DNA of 64,000 nt from CBDIBC01 sp965276635 (GTDB lineage Bacteria; Actinomycetota; Acidimicrobiia; Acidimicrobiales; Palsa-688), in the NCBI GenBank assembly GCA_965276635.1, contig CBDIBC010000005.1, forward strand, positions 1,550,001 to 1,614,000, given 5' to 3'. The translations under genes were made by a program, and so were the position numbers. Of this stretch, positions 12,421 through 19,837 are shown in pieces. Within the stretch, counting starts at the first letter, position 1. Each line of letters starts with the position of its first letter. The notes under the pieces are model-generated. The model was not told where the DNA came from, made no database searches, and was given only the letters and a program-made list of their open reading frames with translations.

Positions 12421-14127
12421 GTGCGTAGGGTCTGGGCTACGCATCGAACTGTGCGAACGTCTCCTATCCAGTCCGACCGGTCTAGAGGCATTCTGTTGCA
12501 AAGAGACAATGGTAGATCGGCTTCCGTCACGCAACTGATCTGGCCTCGTGCCGGCATCAGGCGCTTCCACGAGGTCGCACGGATTCCATCGAGGGCCTGC
12601 GGATGGTGGTCGTTCCTCATAGTGGCAATTCCGCTGGTAATCGGAGCGATCCGACTGGCGACGAGCCTTGATCGTCCGTTCACTTCTGGGGGAGACGACG
12701 CGTTCATAGAATTGAACGTTCGCGCCACCCTTTCACACGTGGTGGCGCTGGGGCCGTACTCGCGCTTCGGATGGCACCATCCCGGGCCCGTGCTCTTCTA
12801 TCTCTTTGCGCCCCTCTACGCGTTGACGGGGGAGGGCTCTCGTGCGCTGTTCCTCGACTCTTGGCTCCTGAACGCTGGTTGTGCCCTCGCCACCGTTGTC
12901 GTCCTCAAACGCTTCGCCGGTGACTTGGCTGCGGTCGCGGGCGCAGGGCTGCTGACTGTCGGGCTGGCTGCCAATGGGTTCGACCGTCTCATCGATCCGT
13001 GGAACCCGTCGCTGCTGGCCGTGCCGGTGTTGTTGACCTTGGTGGCCAGCGCGGCCGGAGCCTGCGGGTCCCTGGGGGCGTTGTTCACCGCCTTTCTCGT
13101 CGGCTCATATGCCGTTCAGACCCACATCGCCACGGTACCCGTGGTCGTCGTATCAGTTCTGGCCGGGTGTGTCGGGTGCTTCTTGGCTCGCCGTACGTCG
13201 TCGACGTCAACTGCCACCAAGCGGACGGCTCTCCGTTTGGGAGGGATCGGCGTTCTCGTCTTGATCTGGGCCGGTCCAGTGATCCAAGAGGCCCGCCACC
13301 GCGACGGAAACCTCACGCTGCTGGCTCGCTTCTACCTTCACCCTCCCGCTGGTGCCGGCGAATCCCACCATGCCTGGACGCAGGTCGTGGGCGCGGTCAC
13401 GAGCTACACGGCAACGGCCCCCTACGGTGTGCCCACCGATCTGCATGCGCATCTCGGACGTGTCCTCGTCTGCGTTGGATTGGGGCTGCTTGGGGTGGCC
13501 ACTGCCGTGGCCGCGCGGCGGCGGGCTCCGTTCGCCGCGTGGATGGCGGCCGCCACACCTCTGGCGCTGATCACAACCATGATCTCGGCGTATAAGGTGA
13601 TCGGCCCGCTGATGCCCTATCTGTTCTGGTGGACGGCGTTGCTCGGGCTCCCCGCGGTATTCGGAACCGTTGTGCTTGGCGCGACACTCCTGACGCAACG
13701 CCGCCGCGCCCACGCTCAGGCGCCAGCCCGGCCACAGAATACGATTGCGGGTCTCGTCGGCGTCGGCGCCACCACCGCCATGATTGTCTGGAGCGTTTCC
13801 ATCATGAATAGTGCGGTGGCATCCTATCCGGACTCACCAGACGCCAGACACGTGGCTACCGCTATCGAGAAGGTTATCGGCCGCCCGACGCAACCACCAT
13901 TCCTGTTGCGCATAGTGGCGGCCCAGTTCAGCGACGGACCGCTACTGGTCGTGCTGGCAAAAGCCCATTACCGCTATTCGGTCACCCCAGCACTCGATCT
14001 CTACTCGGGCGACGCGCCGAGCATCCCACGTGAGCGCACCTTTCTTCTCCAGCCGTCCGCGAATAAGCCACCCACCGGCGCCATCCTGGTCAAGACCGAC
14101 GGGACACTGTCGGCCTATCTCCCTTAG
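12421..14127 (+). CDS. Polytopic membrane protein, GT-C/ArnT-like glycosyltransferase candidate
   Basis: 568 aa from a GTG; the first ~55 residues look non-native, so the true start may be later (for example TTG near 12494). First membrane helix is WWSFLIVAIPLVIGAIRLA, followed by FTSGGDDAFIELNVRA with an acidic pair in the first outer loop and then GWHHPGPVLFYLFAPLYALTG, the layout of GT-C (PMT/ArnT-like) lipid-linked sugar transferases. About ten hydrophobic helices follow and a C-terminal extracytoplasmic domain of ~130 aa. Function is inference only. Odd: clearly lower GC and different codon use than neighbours, and the gene sits between two GGTTCGAACC motifs next to tRNA-Ser, suggesting acquisition by transfer. 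Confidence 0.6.
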   Translation: MRRVWATHRTVRTSPIQSDRSRGILLQRDNGRSASVTQLIWPRAGIRRFHEVARIPSRACGWWSFLIVAIPLVIGAIRLATSLDRPFTSGGDDAFIELNVRATLSHVVALGPYSRFGWHHPGPVLFYLFAPLYALTGEGSRALFLDSWLLNAGCALATVVVLKRFAGDLAAVAGAGLLTVGLAANGFDRLIDPWNPSLLAVPVLLTLVASAAGACGSLGALFTAFLVGSYAVQTHIATVPVVVVSVLAGCVGCFLARRTSSTSTATKRTALRLGGIGVLVLIWAGPVIQEARHRDGNLTLLARFYLHPPAGAGESHHAWTQVVGAVTSYTATAPYGVPTDLHAHLGRVLVCVGLGLLGVATAVAARRRAPFAAWMAAATPLALITTMISAYKVIGPLMPYLFWWTALLGLPAVFGTVVLGATLLTQRRRAHAQAPARPQNTIAGLVGVGATTAMIVWSVSIMNSAVASYPDSPDARHVATAIEKVIGRPTQPPFLLRIVAAQFSDGPLLVVLAKAHYRYSVTPALDLYSGDAPSIPRERTFLLQPSANKPPTGAILVKTDGTLSAYLP

Positions 14128-14190
14128 CCCCAAGATCATCACAACTGTTGCGGCGCGGTTCCTGCTGCCCAGGTTCGAACCAGAACACCT

Positions 14191-14282
14191 TGGCGGAGAG
14201 GGAGGGATTTGAACCCTCGGACCCAGTTTCCCAAGTCAACTCATTAGCAGTGAGTCCGATTCGGCCGCTCTCGCACCTCTCC
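14191..14282 (-). tRNA. tRNA-Ser(GCU), CCA encoded
   Basis: Minus-strand cloverleaf: acceptor GGAGAGG pairs with CCTCTCC, discriminator G, CCA encoded at 14191-14193. Anticodon stem ACTCA/TGAGT is perfect around loop CTGCTAA, giving anticodon GCU (reads AGC/AGU). Long variable arm and T-loop GGTTCAAATCC are typical of class II tRNA-Ser. Confidence 0.96.
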
Positions 14283-14392
14283 TTGACCACAACTGTAGCG
14301 CATAGGGCCTTGAGCTGGCCGCTGTCGATGAGCCGGTAGCCACAGGATACAGATCGGGACGCAGTGCGCTTCTCCCGGCATCGGGCGAGGGG

Positions 14393-14785
14393 CTACGTGG
14401 GGCTGGCCGGCTTGAGACCGAGCTGTTGAGCTGCGACAAGCATCCGCTGATCGTAGGTGACGACTTGGCGAAGGTCGGAGCCGATCAGCTGAGCGCTAAC
14501 GAGGTGGATGGCGTCGAGCGACCGAAGGTCGGCAGGCATCAAAACTCCAGCTGCGCCGAGGATTCTGTCAGTGACCCGCATCATGTCGATCCGACCGAGC
14601 ACGGAACGACCGCGAGCAATTCCGACGTCACCTTCTTGTAGGAGAGCGCGCAGCACCTCGGCGCGAGCAAGGGCGCTGGAGACCAACGGTCCGCGGCGGC
14701 GCAGATACCGCCGCAGGGCGGTGGACTCCGGCTCTTCGACCACGAGCCTTACGATCGCCGATGAGTCGAGGTAGGTCGCGGCCAT
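14393..14785 (-). CDS. vapC: PIN-domain ribonuclease toxin (VapC-like)
   Basis: 130 aa, usual VapC length. N-terminal strand with first catalytic Asp (TYLDSSAIVRL), then the conserved acidic residue in ARAEVLRAL, and the third acidic group in LRSLDAIHLVSA with a closing TYDQRMLVAA. These are the Mg-binding residues of PIN RNases that cleave tRNA or rRNA. The start overlaps the stop of the upstream minus-strand frame (TGATG), the expected antitoxin-toxin arrangement, but that putative antitoxin is doubtful (next entry), so the toxin may be orphaned. Confidence 0.82.
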   Translation of the reverse strand: MAATYLDSSAIVRLVVEEPESTALRRYLRRRGPLVSSALARAEVLRALLQEGDVGIARGRSVLGRIDMMRVTDRILGAAGVLMPADLRSLDAIHLVSAQLIGSDLRQVVTYDQRMLVAAQQLGLKPASPT

Positions 14786-15021
14786 CAGCGTTCATGTTCT
14801 CGCAGGCGTGCCAGGACCCTCGAAGGTGGCTCCAGGGCTCTTGAAGGGAGCGGTGCCGGGAGGACATCGAGGCTGCCGGTCGCGGCTTCCAGGTCGCCCG
14901 CGAGGCGCAGCACGAGCTCAACCGTGAGGCCCGCCAATCCGTGGCCCAGCTCGCCGAGCGGACCCACGCCAGCGAATCGACGGTCCGACGTCGCCTCGAT
15001 TGTCTGATCACGACCGGTCAC
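14785..15021 (-). CDS. Putative antitoxin partner of the PIN toxin, possibly a remnant
   Basis: 78-codon frame whose TGA overlaps the vapC ATG by one base, the geometry of an antitoxin. Only the C-terminal half (GLTVELVLRLAGDLEAATGS onward, then PSRVLARLREHER) looks protein-like. The first ~35 codons run antisense to the recognisable helix-turn-helix of the Lrp/AsnC remnant, so a real N-terminal DNA-binding domain is missing. Either the antitoxin 5' end was replaced by the Lrp fragment or the start is internal. I do not recognise an antitoxin family. Confidence 0.35.
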   Translation of the reverse strand: MTGRDQTIEATSDRRFAGVGPLGELGHGLAGLTVELVLRLAGDLEAATGSLDVLPAPLPSRALEPPSRVLARLREHER

Positions 15022-15329
15022 CTCCGCACCGTGTGCATCGTCGATGCGCCCCTATGTGGCTACCGACTTGACGCCAACCTGGCCATGAGCCTGCCGCCTT
15101 CGGCCATCGACACGGTCGGCCATGCACTGGCAGGCAACCCAGCCATTCACAGCCTCTTCGCCACCACGGGCTCGACAGACCTCCAGGCAGCCATCTTCTG
15201 CCGGAACCGCACCGATCTCTACCGGTTCATGACCCACACGCTCGGCCCGCTCGATTGAACGCCGTAGACGTCGCCGTGGTCGACCAGGCCGTGAAGCGGG
15301 CCGGCGTTCCCTATACCCCACCTCCCTGA
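14845..15329 (+). pseudogene. Lrp/AsnC-family regulator, 5'-truncated and frameshifted
   Basis: The frame starting at GTG 14941 reads a helix-turn-helix (VAQLAERTHASESTVRRRLD) and then a RAM ligand-binding domain (LFATTGSTDLQAAIFCRNRT) but stops at 15258 right after THTLGPLD. In the +2 frame the protein continues as LNAVDVAVVDQAVKRAGV and ends at 15329, exactly the expected Lrp C-terminus, so a small deletion at about 15255 broke the gene. Upstream, the frame opens at 14845 with no start codon and runs into the toxin locus, so the N-terminal residues are also lost. Lrp/AsnC proteins regulate amino-acid genes; this copy should be inactive. Confidence 0.8.
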
Positions 15330-15435
15330 ACCACCGACGCACTCCTCGAACCCATCCAAAGGATCGGTGGCCACTAGCCGACTCACCCTCATTGGGCTCA
15401 GAGTCGAGTGTTGTGCCGGGTCGGCCAACGCAACA

Positions 15436-15444
15436 GTCCGCTCG
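15436..15444. repeat. Target-site duplication, left copy (9 bp)
   Basis: GTCCGCTCG immediately left of the IS end, repeated at 17041-17049 right of the element. Nine base pairs is typical of IS256-family insertion; the two copies are identical, so the insertion is recent. Confidence 0.9.
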
Positions 15445-15473
15445 AGTTGAGTCCCAGGGAGTGGTGTACGGGC
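15445..15473. repeat. IS left terminal inverted repeat
   Basis: Pairs with 17012-17040; GTTGAGTCCCA and TGGTGTACG blocks are shared exactly, the five bases between them and a few inner bases differ. Confidence 0.9.
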
Positions 15474-15564
15474 GGGTGAGCTGAGGGGAGGGTCCCCCAG
15501 CGTCGACAGCCATCGCGTCAACCTCAAGGAGCAGTTCTCACACAACTACTTGAGGAGGATCACG

Positions 15565-16809
15565 ATGACTGTCCCTTCCACTCTCGACGCTGGCGCCTGG
15601 TTTGGCAAGCACCTCGAGAGCGACGACGTCGACACCGATTTGCCGAGGGCGATGTTGCAGGCGTTCGCCGAGGCGTTGATGTCGGCGCAGGCGTCGTTGC
15701 AGTGCGGCGCCGGCTACGGGGAACGTTCCGACGAGCGGGAGAACTCCCGCAACGGTTACCGGCACCGCCCGTGGGACACCCGGGTGGGCACGATCGACCT
15801 GGCGGTCCCGAAGGTGCGCTCGGGGGTGTACTCGCCGGAGTTCCTGCTCGCCCCTCGCCGCCGGGCCGAACAAGCGCTGGTGGCGGTGGTGTGCCAGGCG
15901 TACGTGGAGGGCGTGTCCACCCGGCGCGTCGATGACCTGGTCAAGGCCATGGGCATCGAGGGCCTGTCCCGTTCGGAGGTGAGCCGCATGGCCGGCGAGC
16001 TCGACGGCGTGGTCGAGCAGTTCCGCAACCGGCCCCTCGACACCGGCCCCTACCGCTACGTGTGGGTCGACGCTCTCACCCAGCGGGTCCGCGAGGGCGG
16101 CCGGGTGGTCAACGTCTGCGCGGTGATCGCCACCGCCGCGAACGCCGAGGGGCGCCGGGAGATCATCGGGTTCGACATCGTCACCACCGAGGACACCGCC
16201 AGCTGGACCGAGTTCCTGCGCAGCCTTGTCGCCCGGGGTCTGTCAGGGGTGGAGCTGGTGATCTCCGACGCGCACGGCGGCATCAAGGCAGCGATCGCCC
16301 AGGTCCTCTCTGACGCCTCTTGGCAGCGGTGCCGGACCCATTTCATGGCCAACCTCGCTTCCCGGCTGCCCAAGGGGAACTGGCCGATGGTGGCCACGCT
16401 GGTGCGCTCGATCTTCGAGCAACCCGACCGTGACACCACCTGGTCCCAGCTCGGCGACGTCATCGACCGGCTCACCACCGCCGGGTTCGTCGACGCCGCC
16501 ACCTTCGTGCTCGACGCCGCCGACGACATCTTGGCGTTCGCCGCCTTCCCGACCGAGCACTGGCCCAAGATCCGTTCCAACAACCCCCAGGAGCGGCTCA
16601 ACAAAGAGATCCGCCGGCGCACCGACGTGGTCGGGATCTTCCCGAACCGGCGGGCGGTGATCCGCCTGGTCGGGGCCATCCTGGCCGAGCAGACCGACGA
16701 GTGGGCGATCGCCAAACGCTACATGAGCGTCGAGTCCCTCAAAACTGTCGCCAGCCATGAGCTCAGCCCGGCCGACCCCCGCCCCGCCATGGACGCCGCC
16801 GCTGGCTGA
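15565..16809 (+). CDS. tnp: IS256-family transposase (IS1081-like)
   Basis: 414 aa. ATG at 15565 chosen over an in-frame start five codons upstream because GAGGAGG lies six bases before it. It is a mutator-type DDE transposase: catalytic Asp in YVWVDALTQRV, Asp in ELVISDAHGGIKAA, and Glu in NNPQERLNKEIRRR, with the C/H signature CRTHFMANLASRLP between. The N-terminal zinc-free DNA-binding half carries LAVPKVRSGVYSPEFLL and GVSTRRVDDLVKAMG, motifs also found in mycobacterial IS1081. Length is that of IS1081 (415 aa). No frameshift; probably active. Confidence 0.94.
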   Translation: MTVPSTLDAGAWFGKHLESDDVDTDLPRAMLQAFAEALMSAQASLQCGAGYGERSDERENSRNGYRHRPWDTRVGTIDLAVPKVRSGVYSPEFLLAPRRRAEQALVAVVCQAYVEGVSTRRVDDLVKAMGIEGLSRSEVSRMAGELDGVVEQFRNRPLDTGPYRYVWVDALTQRVREGGRVVNVCAVIATAANAEGRREIIGFDIVTTEDTASWTEFLRSLVARGLSGVELVISDAHGGIKAAIAQVLSDASWQRCRTHFMANLASRLPKGNWPMVATLVRSIFEQPDRDTTWSQLGDVIDRLTTAGFVDAATFVLDAADDILAFAAFPTEHWPKIRSNNPQERLNKEIRRRTDVVGIFPNRRAVIRLVGAILAEQTDEWAIAKRYMSVESLKTVASHELSPADPRPAMDAAAG

Positions 16810-17011
16810 CAACCACATCGCAATCCCACCAAAACGTCAAGCGGTCGTTGCATTCCTAACCGCCGCCGACCATACGCCCACGCCTATCCGTCAATCGGGC
16901 TTCACCAACAATGTCCTTTACAACCGTCCCCCAACTTGATATGTTGCACAAAACGAGCTGATCACCAACCCAATCAGCTCAGGTTGATGCGAGAACCGTC
17001 GGAAACCGACA

Positions 17012-17040
17012 GCTCGTACACCACCAGATGGGACTCAACC
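17012..17040. repeat. IS right terminal inverted repeat
   Basis: Inverted copy of 15445-15473; followed directly by the second target duplication at 17041-17049. The 318 bases from there to 17358 contain no convincing intact gene (a short frame interrupted by the IS is discussed in the findings). Confidence 0.9.
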
Positions 17041-17358
17041 GTCCGCTCGGCGCCGGGACTTCGCAGAGGGATCCCTACCAGTCGCGCAGCACGGGCTGCG
17101 TAGGAGATGCCGATGATCGTGCCTTCGGATGACTGCAGCCGAGCGACCATCTGGCCCCATGGCTCCTCGCCAGCCCCATGCCGCGGCTCTTAGCTGGCGC
17201 GTTACAGCCGTTACGCTCGTCGCCTCCAGCTTCATCACCACGTCGTACAGCGCGTTGCTCGGACGACGATGCGCAAGCAACACGCCGAACAACGAGTTGT
17301 GCCGGTGCGATCAGTCTTGTGTCGCAAGGTCAGCGGTGGCGCAAACTCCGATGGCAGC

Positions 17359-17559
17359 CTACTTGTTGGTGCCGGCGGACCTGCGTTTGTAAACTTCAAG
17401 AAAGACGAACCCGATGGCGACCGCTATGGCGGCCACCACGATACCGCCAATGATCGAGGCGACCGCCGAGGCTCCGGTCGCGAAAGCAATGATGAAGTAG
17501 ATCACTCCGACGACGAGGCCCCGGATTACAACACCGGTCATGGAGGTATTGATCTTCAT
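17359..17559 (-). CDS. Small two-helix membrane protein, unknown
   Basis: 66 aa. Two hydrophobic segments (VVIRGLVVGVIYFIIAFATG and ASIIGGIVVAAIAVAIGFVF) separated by a short SAV turn, ending in a positively charged tail VYKRRSAGTNK. No family recognised. It follows a frameshifted small gene by 36 bp on the same strand and probably shared its transcript. Base composition is lower in GC than the chromosome average, consistent with accessory DNA. Confidence 0.65.
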   Translation of the reverse strand: MKINTSMTGVVIRGLVVGVIYFIIAFATGASAVASIIGGIVVAAIAVAIGFVFLEVYKRRSAGTNK

Positions 17560-17595
17560 GGCGTTAGTTGGACCTTTCTGGCTGCGACGCGCTGT

Positions 17596-17843
17596 CTACT
17601 CACGCAACGCGTCGGCTCCGATGCCGAGGACGATTGCCGCATCCAGGGGCAGGTCGGTTCGTTTGGCGTCCCGGTGGGGTGCGGCGCGCGCCGCGAGGCC
17701 GGCCGCCACGTAGTTGCCCGGAGCGCCGAGCCACTGGGTGAAGCTCCGCGCCTGCCGACTCGGGCGTAGACCGCGACTTGGAGCGCTAGCCCCTTCGCCC
17801 GCTGGGACAGCGTCGTGACCAGGTCTTTGTCTTCAACGTGCAT
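17596..17843 (-). pseudogene. Small unknown gene split by a frameshift
   Basis: A very good ribosome site (GGAGGT, six bases before ATG at 17843) begins MHVEDKDLVTTLSQRAKGLA and continues to about YARVGR, after which this frame turns into Arg/Ser-rich nonsense. The next frame then gives a protein-like tail, FTQWLGAPGNYVAAGLAARA and LPLDAAIVLGIGADALRE, ending at 17596. Joined, the product would be about 82 aa. The shift is in the bases around 17755 (GTCGGCAGGCGCGG); the gene is one base short or two long. Family not recognised. Could be a sequencing error, but it lies in a region full of other broken genes. Confidence 0.6.
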
Positions 17844-17933
17844 ATGGGTACCTCCGTAGGGGTCACCGGCTCGTCGCGTGGCTTCAGCCAGGATGAAGTT
17901 AGCAAACGGGCTTTCTATCGTAAAGTGGCAATC

Positions 17934-18512
17934 GTGGTGACCGATCCGCGAGGCCCGTCGCCCAGGGACGCCACCGAGATGCTCGGTGACCTGGCCCGGC
18001 TCCGTCGGCGCACGCGACGCTCGGTGGGCCGGCCATGGTTCCCGATGGTGCTCTTCGGGGTGGTGACCATGATCAGCGCGCCGTTGATCGTTGTGGCCGG
18101 CACGGCGGTGTTGGCGCCGCTGTGGTTGGTGGGAGGCGCAGCGGGGATGGTCCTGGCCCGCCGCCACAGCCGTCGCCGGGCGCAGCGCCACGGGGTGACC
18201 GGACATGGGCGCCGCGTATGGGGTGTTGCCGTGGCCATGTCGGTGGTCTGCGTCGCGGCGGGTGTCGTCGGTGGGATAACGAGCGGTCTGCCCGCCGGTG
18301 TCGTCGGACCGATCATCGTGGTGGGTGCTGGGTATCTGGCCCTCGGCTGGCTACAGCGTGACTTGGTGCCGACGATGGCGATCGCCCCCGGAGCGGCTCT
18401 CGCTGTCACCTTCGCGGCGGTCGGACTGAACGCCTGGATGATCGAGCTGACATTCGGAACCGGACTGGTGGTGGCCGGCATCGTCCTGCGCTCAGCGGAG
18501 CCGGCATCGTGA
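17934..18512 (+). CDS. Multi-pass membrane protein coupled to a regulator
   Basis: About 192 aa from the GTG pair at 17934/17937 (MVTDPRGPSPRDATEMLGDL); the frame is open further upstream but overlaps the strong ribosome site of the divergent gene. A cytoplasmic N-terminus with RLRRRTRRSVGRPW is followed by about six membrane helices in three pairs (FPMVLFGVVTMISAPLIVV; VWGVAVAMSVVCVAAGVVGG; VVGPIIVVGAGYLALGWL and others). No family recognised. Its stop overlaps the GTG of the winged-helix regulator, so the pair is translationally coupled; such membrane protein/regulator pairs often act as a sensor unit, which is inference here. Confidence 0.7.
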   Translation: MVTDPRGPSPRDATEMLGDLARLRRRTRRSVGRPWFPMVLFGVVTMISAPLIVVAGTAVLAPLWLVGGAAGMVLARRHSRRRAQRHGVTGHGRRVWGVAVAMSVVCVAAGVVGGITSGLPAGVVGPIIVVGAGYLALGWLQRDLVPTMAIAPGAALAVTFAAVGLNAWMIELTFGTGLVVAGIVLRSAEPAS

Positions 18513-18856
18513 CCCACCCCAGCCGGCAGCTTGACGACGCCGTCCATCAGCGCACCCGCTTGGGTATCCTCACCGTCCTGTGCGAGGGCGGCAGAGCCGA
18601 TTTCTCCTATCTGCGCCGCACGCTCGAGCTAACTGACGGCAACCTGTCGCGCAACCTCAGCCGGCTGGAAGACGCCGGCTACGTGCGGGTTGAAAAGGTG
18701 GTCGAGGGCCGGCGCCCGCGGACTTGGCTCAGCGCCACGCGCGCCGGCCGCGCCGCCCTTCACGCCGAGGTCGCCGCCTTGCGGGACATCATCGGCCGGG
18801 TCGAAACCCCGGCGCGCCGCCAACCGGCCCGCCGTCCGCTGACTGGACCGGCGTAA
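18509..18856 (+). CDS. Winged-helix transcriptional regulator (MarR/ArsR-like)
   Basis: 115 aa. Start is GTG overlapping the previous stop (GTGA). The fold is evident: helix HQRTRLGILTVLCEGGRADF, HTH YLRRTLELTDGNLSRNLSRL, and wing AGYVRVEKVVEGRRPRTWLS followed by a basic helix LSATRAGRAALHAEV. This matches the 'transcriptional regulator, winged helix DNA-binding' (HTH_27-type) group that regulates neighbouring membrane protein genes. No metal-binding Cys pairs, so not a metal sensor of the ArsR type. C-terminal tail is Arg/Pro-rich. Confidence 0.85.
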   Translation: MTHPSRQLDDAVHQRTRLGILTVLCEGGRADFSYLRRTLELTDGNLSRNLSRLEDAGYVRVEKVVEGRRPRTWLSATRAGRAALHAEVAALRDIIGRVETPARRQPARRPLTGPA

Positions 18857-18984
18857 CCACCGAGCGATCGACAAACGGGCTCCTCGTGGGTCTGGGGAGG
18901 GTGCCAGGCGGGGCCCGGTATCCTCGCAAAACGGGCGCAGGAGCCGTCCGCCTCGTGGAGCCGCGATTCTCACTGGCATGCAGA

Positions 18985-19007
18985 TCATCCTACTTGAAGT
19001 AGGATGA
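18985..19007. promoter_or_regulatory. Perfect 23-bp palindrome, probable orphan operator
   Basis: TCATCCTACTT, a single G, then AAGTAGGATGA: 11-bp arms with no mismatch. Such sites directly in front of ATG are typical operators of type II antitoxins, but here the ATG inside the palindrome (19004) opens only a 14-codon frame and the minus side has no convincing gene either. The flanking 18857-19104 stretch otherwise shows nothing. Best explained as the operator of a lost toxin-antitoxin pair. Confidence 0.65.
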
Positions 19008-19104
19008 CATTCGTGTGCCCATCGACCGACGCGCCAGTCGGCGGATAGCACACCGGCACCGCACCCTCTCAGGGGTCCTGCTGCGGAACAGCGTCGTACG
19101 CCGT

Positions 19105-19500
19105 CTACACGCGGATCATCCGCAGTGTGGGGTCGATCCGGGCGAGGTCGTCTGGGTCACTCGTGACCACAGCGTGGTGACGCTCCCGGGCGCATATGGC
19201 GACATGTACGTCGACGACATCGTTGTGACCGCTCGCCGCGCAGAGTGTCCCCACCGCTCGAGCGACACTCACGGTCATGATCGCAAGGTCGATGTCGGAT
19301 GACTTGATCAACCGCGCCAAACGAACCTGCCGTGGGCCGCGCCATGCCTGGGCGACCACGCCAGCAGGAATGCAGATGGTTGTGCCACGCTGTCGCGCTT
19401 CGTCCAGGCGGCCCTGCATGATGACGGCCTTGCTGGGCTGGTCAAAAGCCAGGAGCGCACCGGTATCGAGCGTCAGCCCAGCGATCGAAGGTGGGCTCAC
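19105..19500 (-). CDS. vapC: PIN-domain ribonuclease toxin (VapC-like)
   Basis: 131 aa from GTG 19500, which overlaps the antitoxin stop as GTGA. PIN acidic residues: Asp in LTLDTGALLAFD, a polar helix PAGVVAQAWRG in place of the second acidic residue, Asp in NDVVDVHVAICA and SDPDDLARI near the end. The lack of an obvious Glu at the second site (Gln/Val there) is a little unusual for VapC but common in the subgroup with LDTGAL at the N-terminus. Predicted site-specific RNase held inactive by the upstream ribbon-helix-helix protein. Confidence 0.85.
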   Translation of the reverse strand: MSPPSIAGLTLDTGALLAFDQPSKAVIMQGRLDEARQRGTTICIPAGVVAQAWRGPRQVRLARLIKSSDIDLAIMTVSVARAVGTLCAASGHNDVVDVHVAICARERHHAVVTSDPDDLARIDPTLRMIRV

Positions 19501-19754
19501 CCGGTCATCCGGTCGCCTCGGTGGGGCGAACTGCCGAGCCCGATGGCGTCCATCTCGTCGATCACCTGTCGTCGCACCTCGTCGGGAACGGGCGTCTCGG
19601 CATGCCACGAGGCCAGTACCTCGTCCAGGCTCTCACGGTCTTGGTAGTCAGCCAGCGCCGTAGCCACGTAGGAACTGACCTGTCCTTCGCCCCCTGCTGA
19701 ACGCTTGATCTTGTCGACGAGGTCGTCGGGAAGACTGACCGTAAGGCGCTTCAT
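19497..19754 (-). CDS. vapB: Ribbon-helix-helix (CopG/VapB-type) antitoxin
   Basis: 85 aa from ATG 19754. The N-terminus MKRLTVSLPDDLVDKIKRSA is a textbook RHH DNA-binding strand and helix, followed by VSSYVATALADYQDRESLDE and a C-terminal toxin-binding tail (AETPVPDEVRRQVIDEMDAI). Overlaps vapC by 4 bp. The region just upstream has the imperfect repeat CATACGATCATCATACG, a plausible autoregulatory site. Intact pair with 19105-19500. Confidence 0.88.
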   Translation of the reverse strand: MKRLTVSLPDDLVDKIKRSAGGEGQVSSYVATALADYQDRESLDEVLASWHAETPVPDEVRRQVIDEMDAIGLGSSPHRGDRMTG

Positions 19755-19837
19755 ACGATCATCATACGCGGCCTGTTGGCGGATCGAGCGATGCTCGGCA
19801 TTCGCACCTGTCCCGGTTGCGGGATCCTGCTCTGGGG

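Larger units (their letters stand above)
15445..17040 (+). mobile_element. Complete IS256-family insertion sequence (1,596 bp)
   Basis: Bounded by 29-bp imperfect terminal inverted repeats: left at 15445-15473 and right at 17012-17040. Both begin (reading inward) with GTTGAGTCCCA, then five variable bases, then TGGTGTACG. Identical 9-bp duplications GTCCGCTCG flank it. One intact transposase gene (15565-16809) fills the left-centre; about 200 bp between the transposase stop and the right repeat are non-coding. Intact ends, intact gene and perfect duplications make it likely to be mobile. It sits just downstream of the broken Lrp gene. Confidence 0.92.

Noticed and set aside
17035..17292. 85-codon minus frame ending in the IS right end
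   Set aside because: Composition is not protein-like, the stop lies in the IS terminal repeat, and another frame over the same DNA is more plausible.
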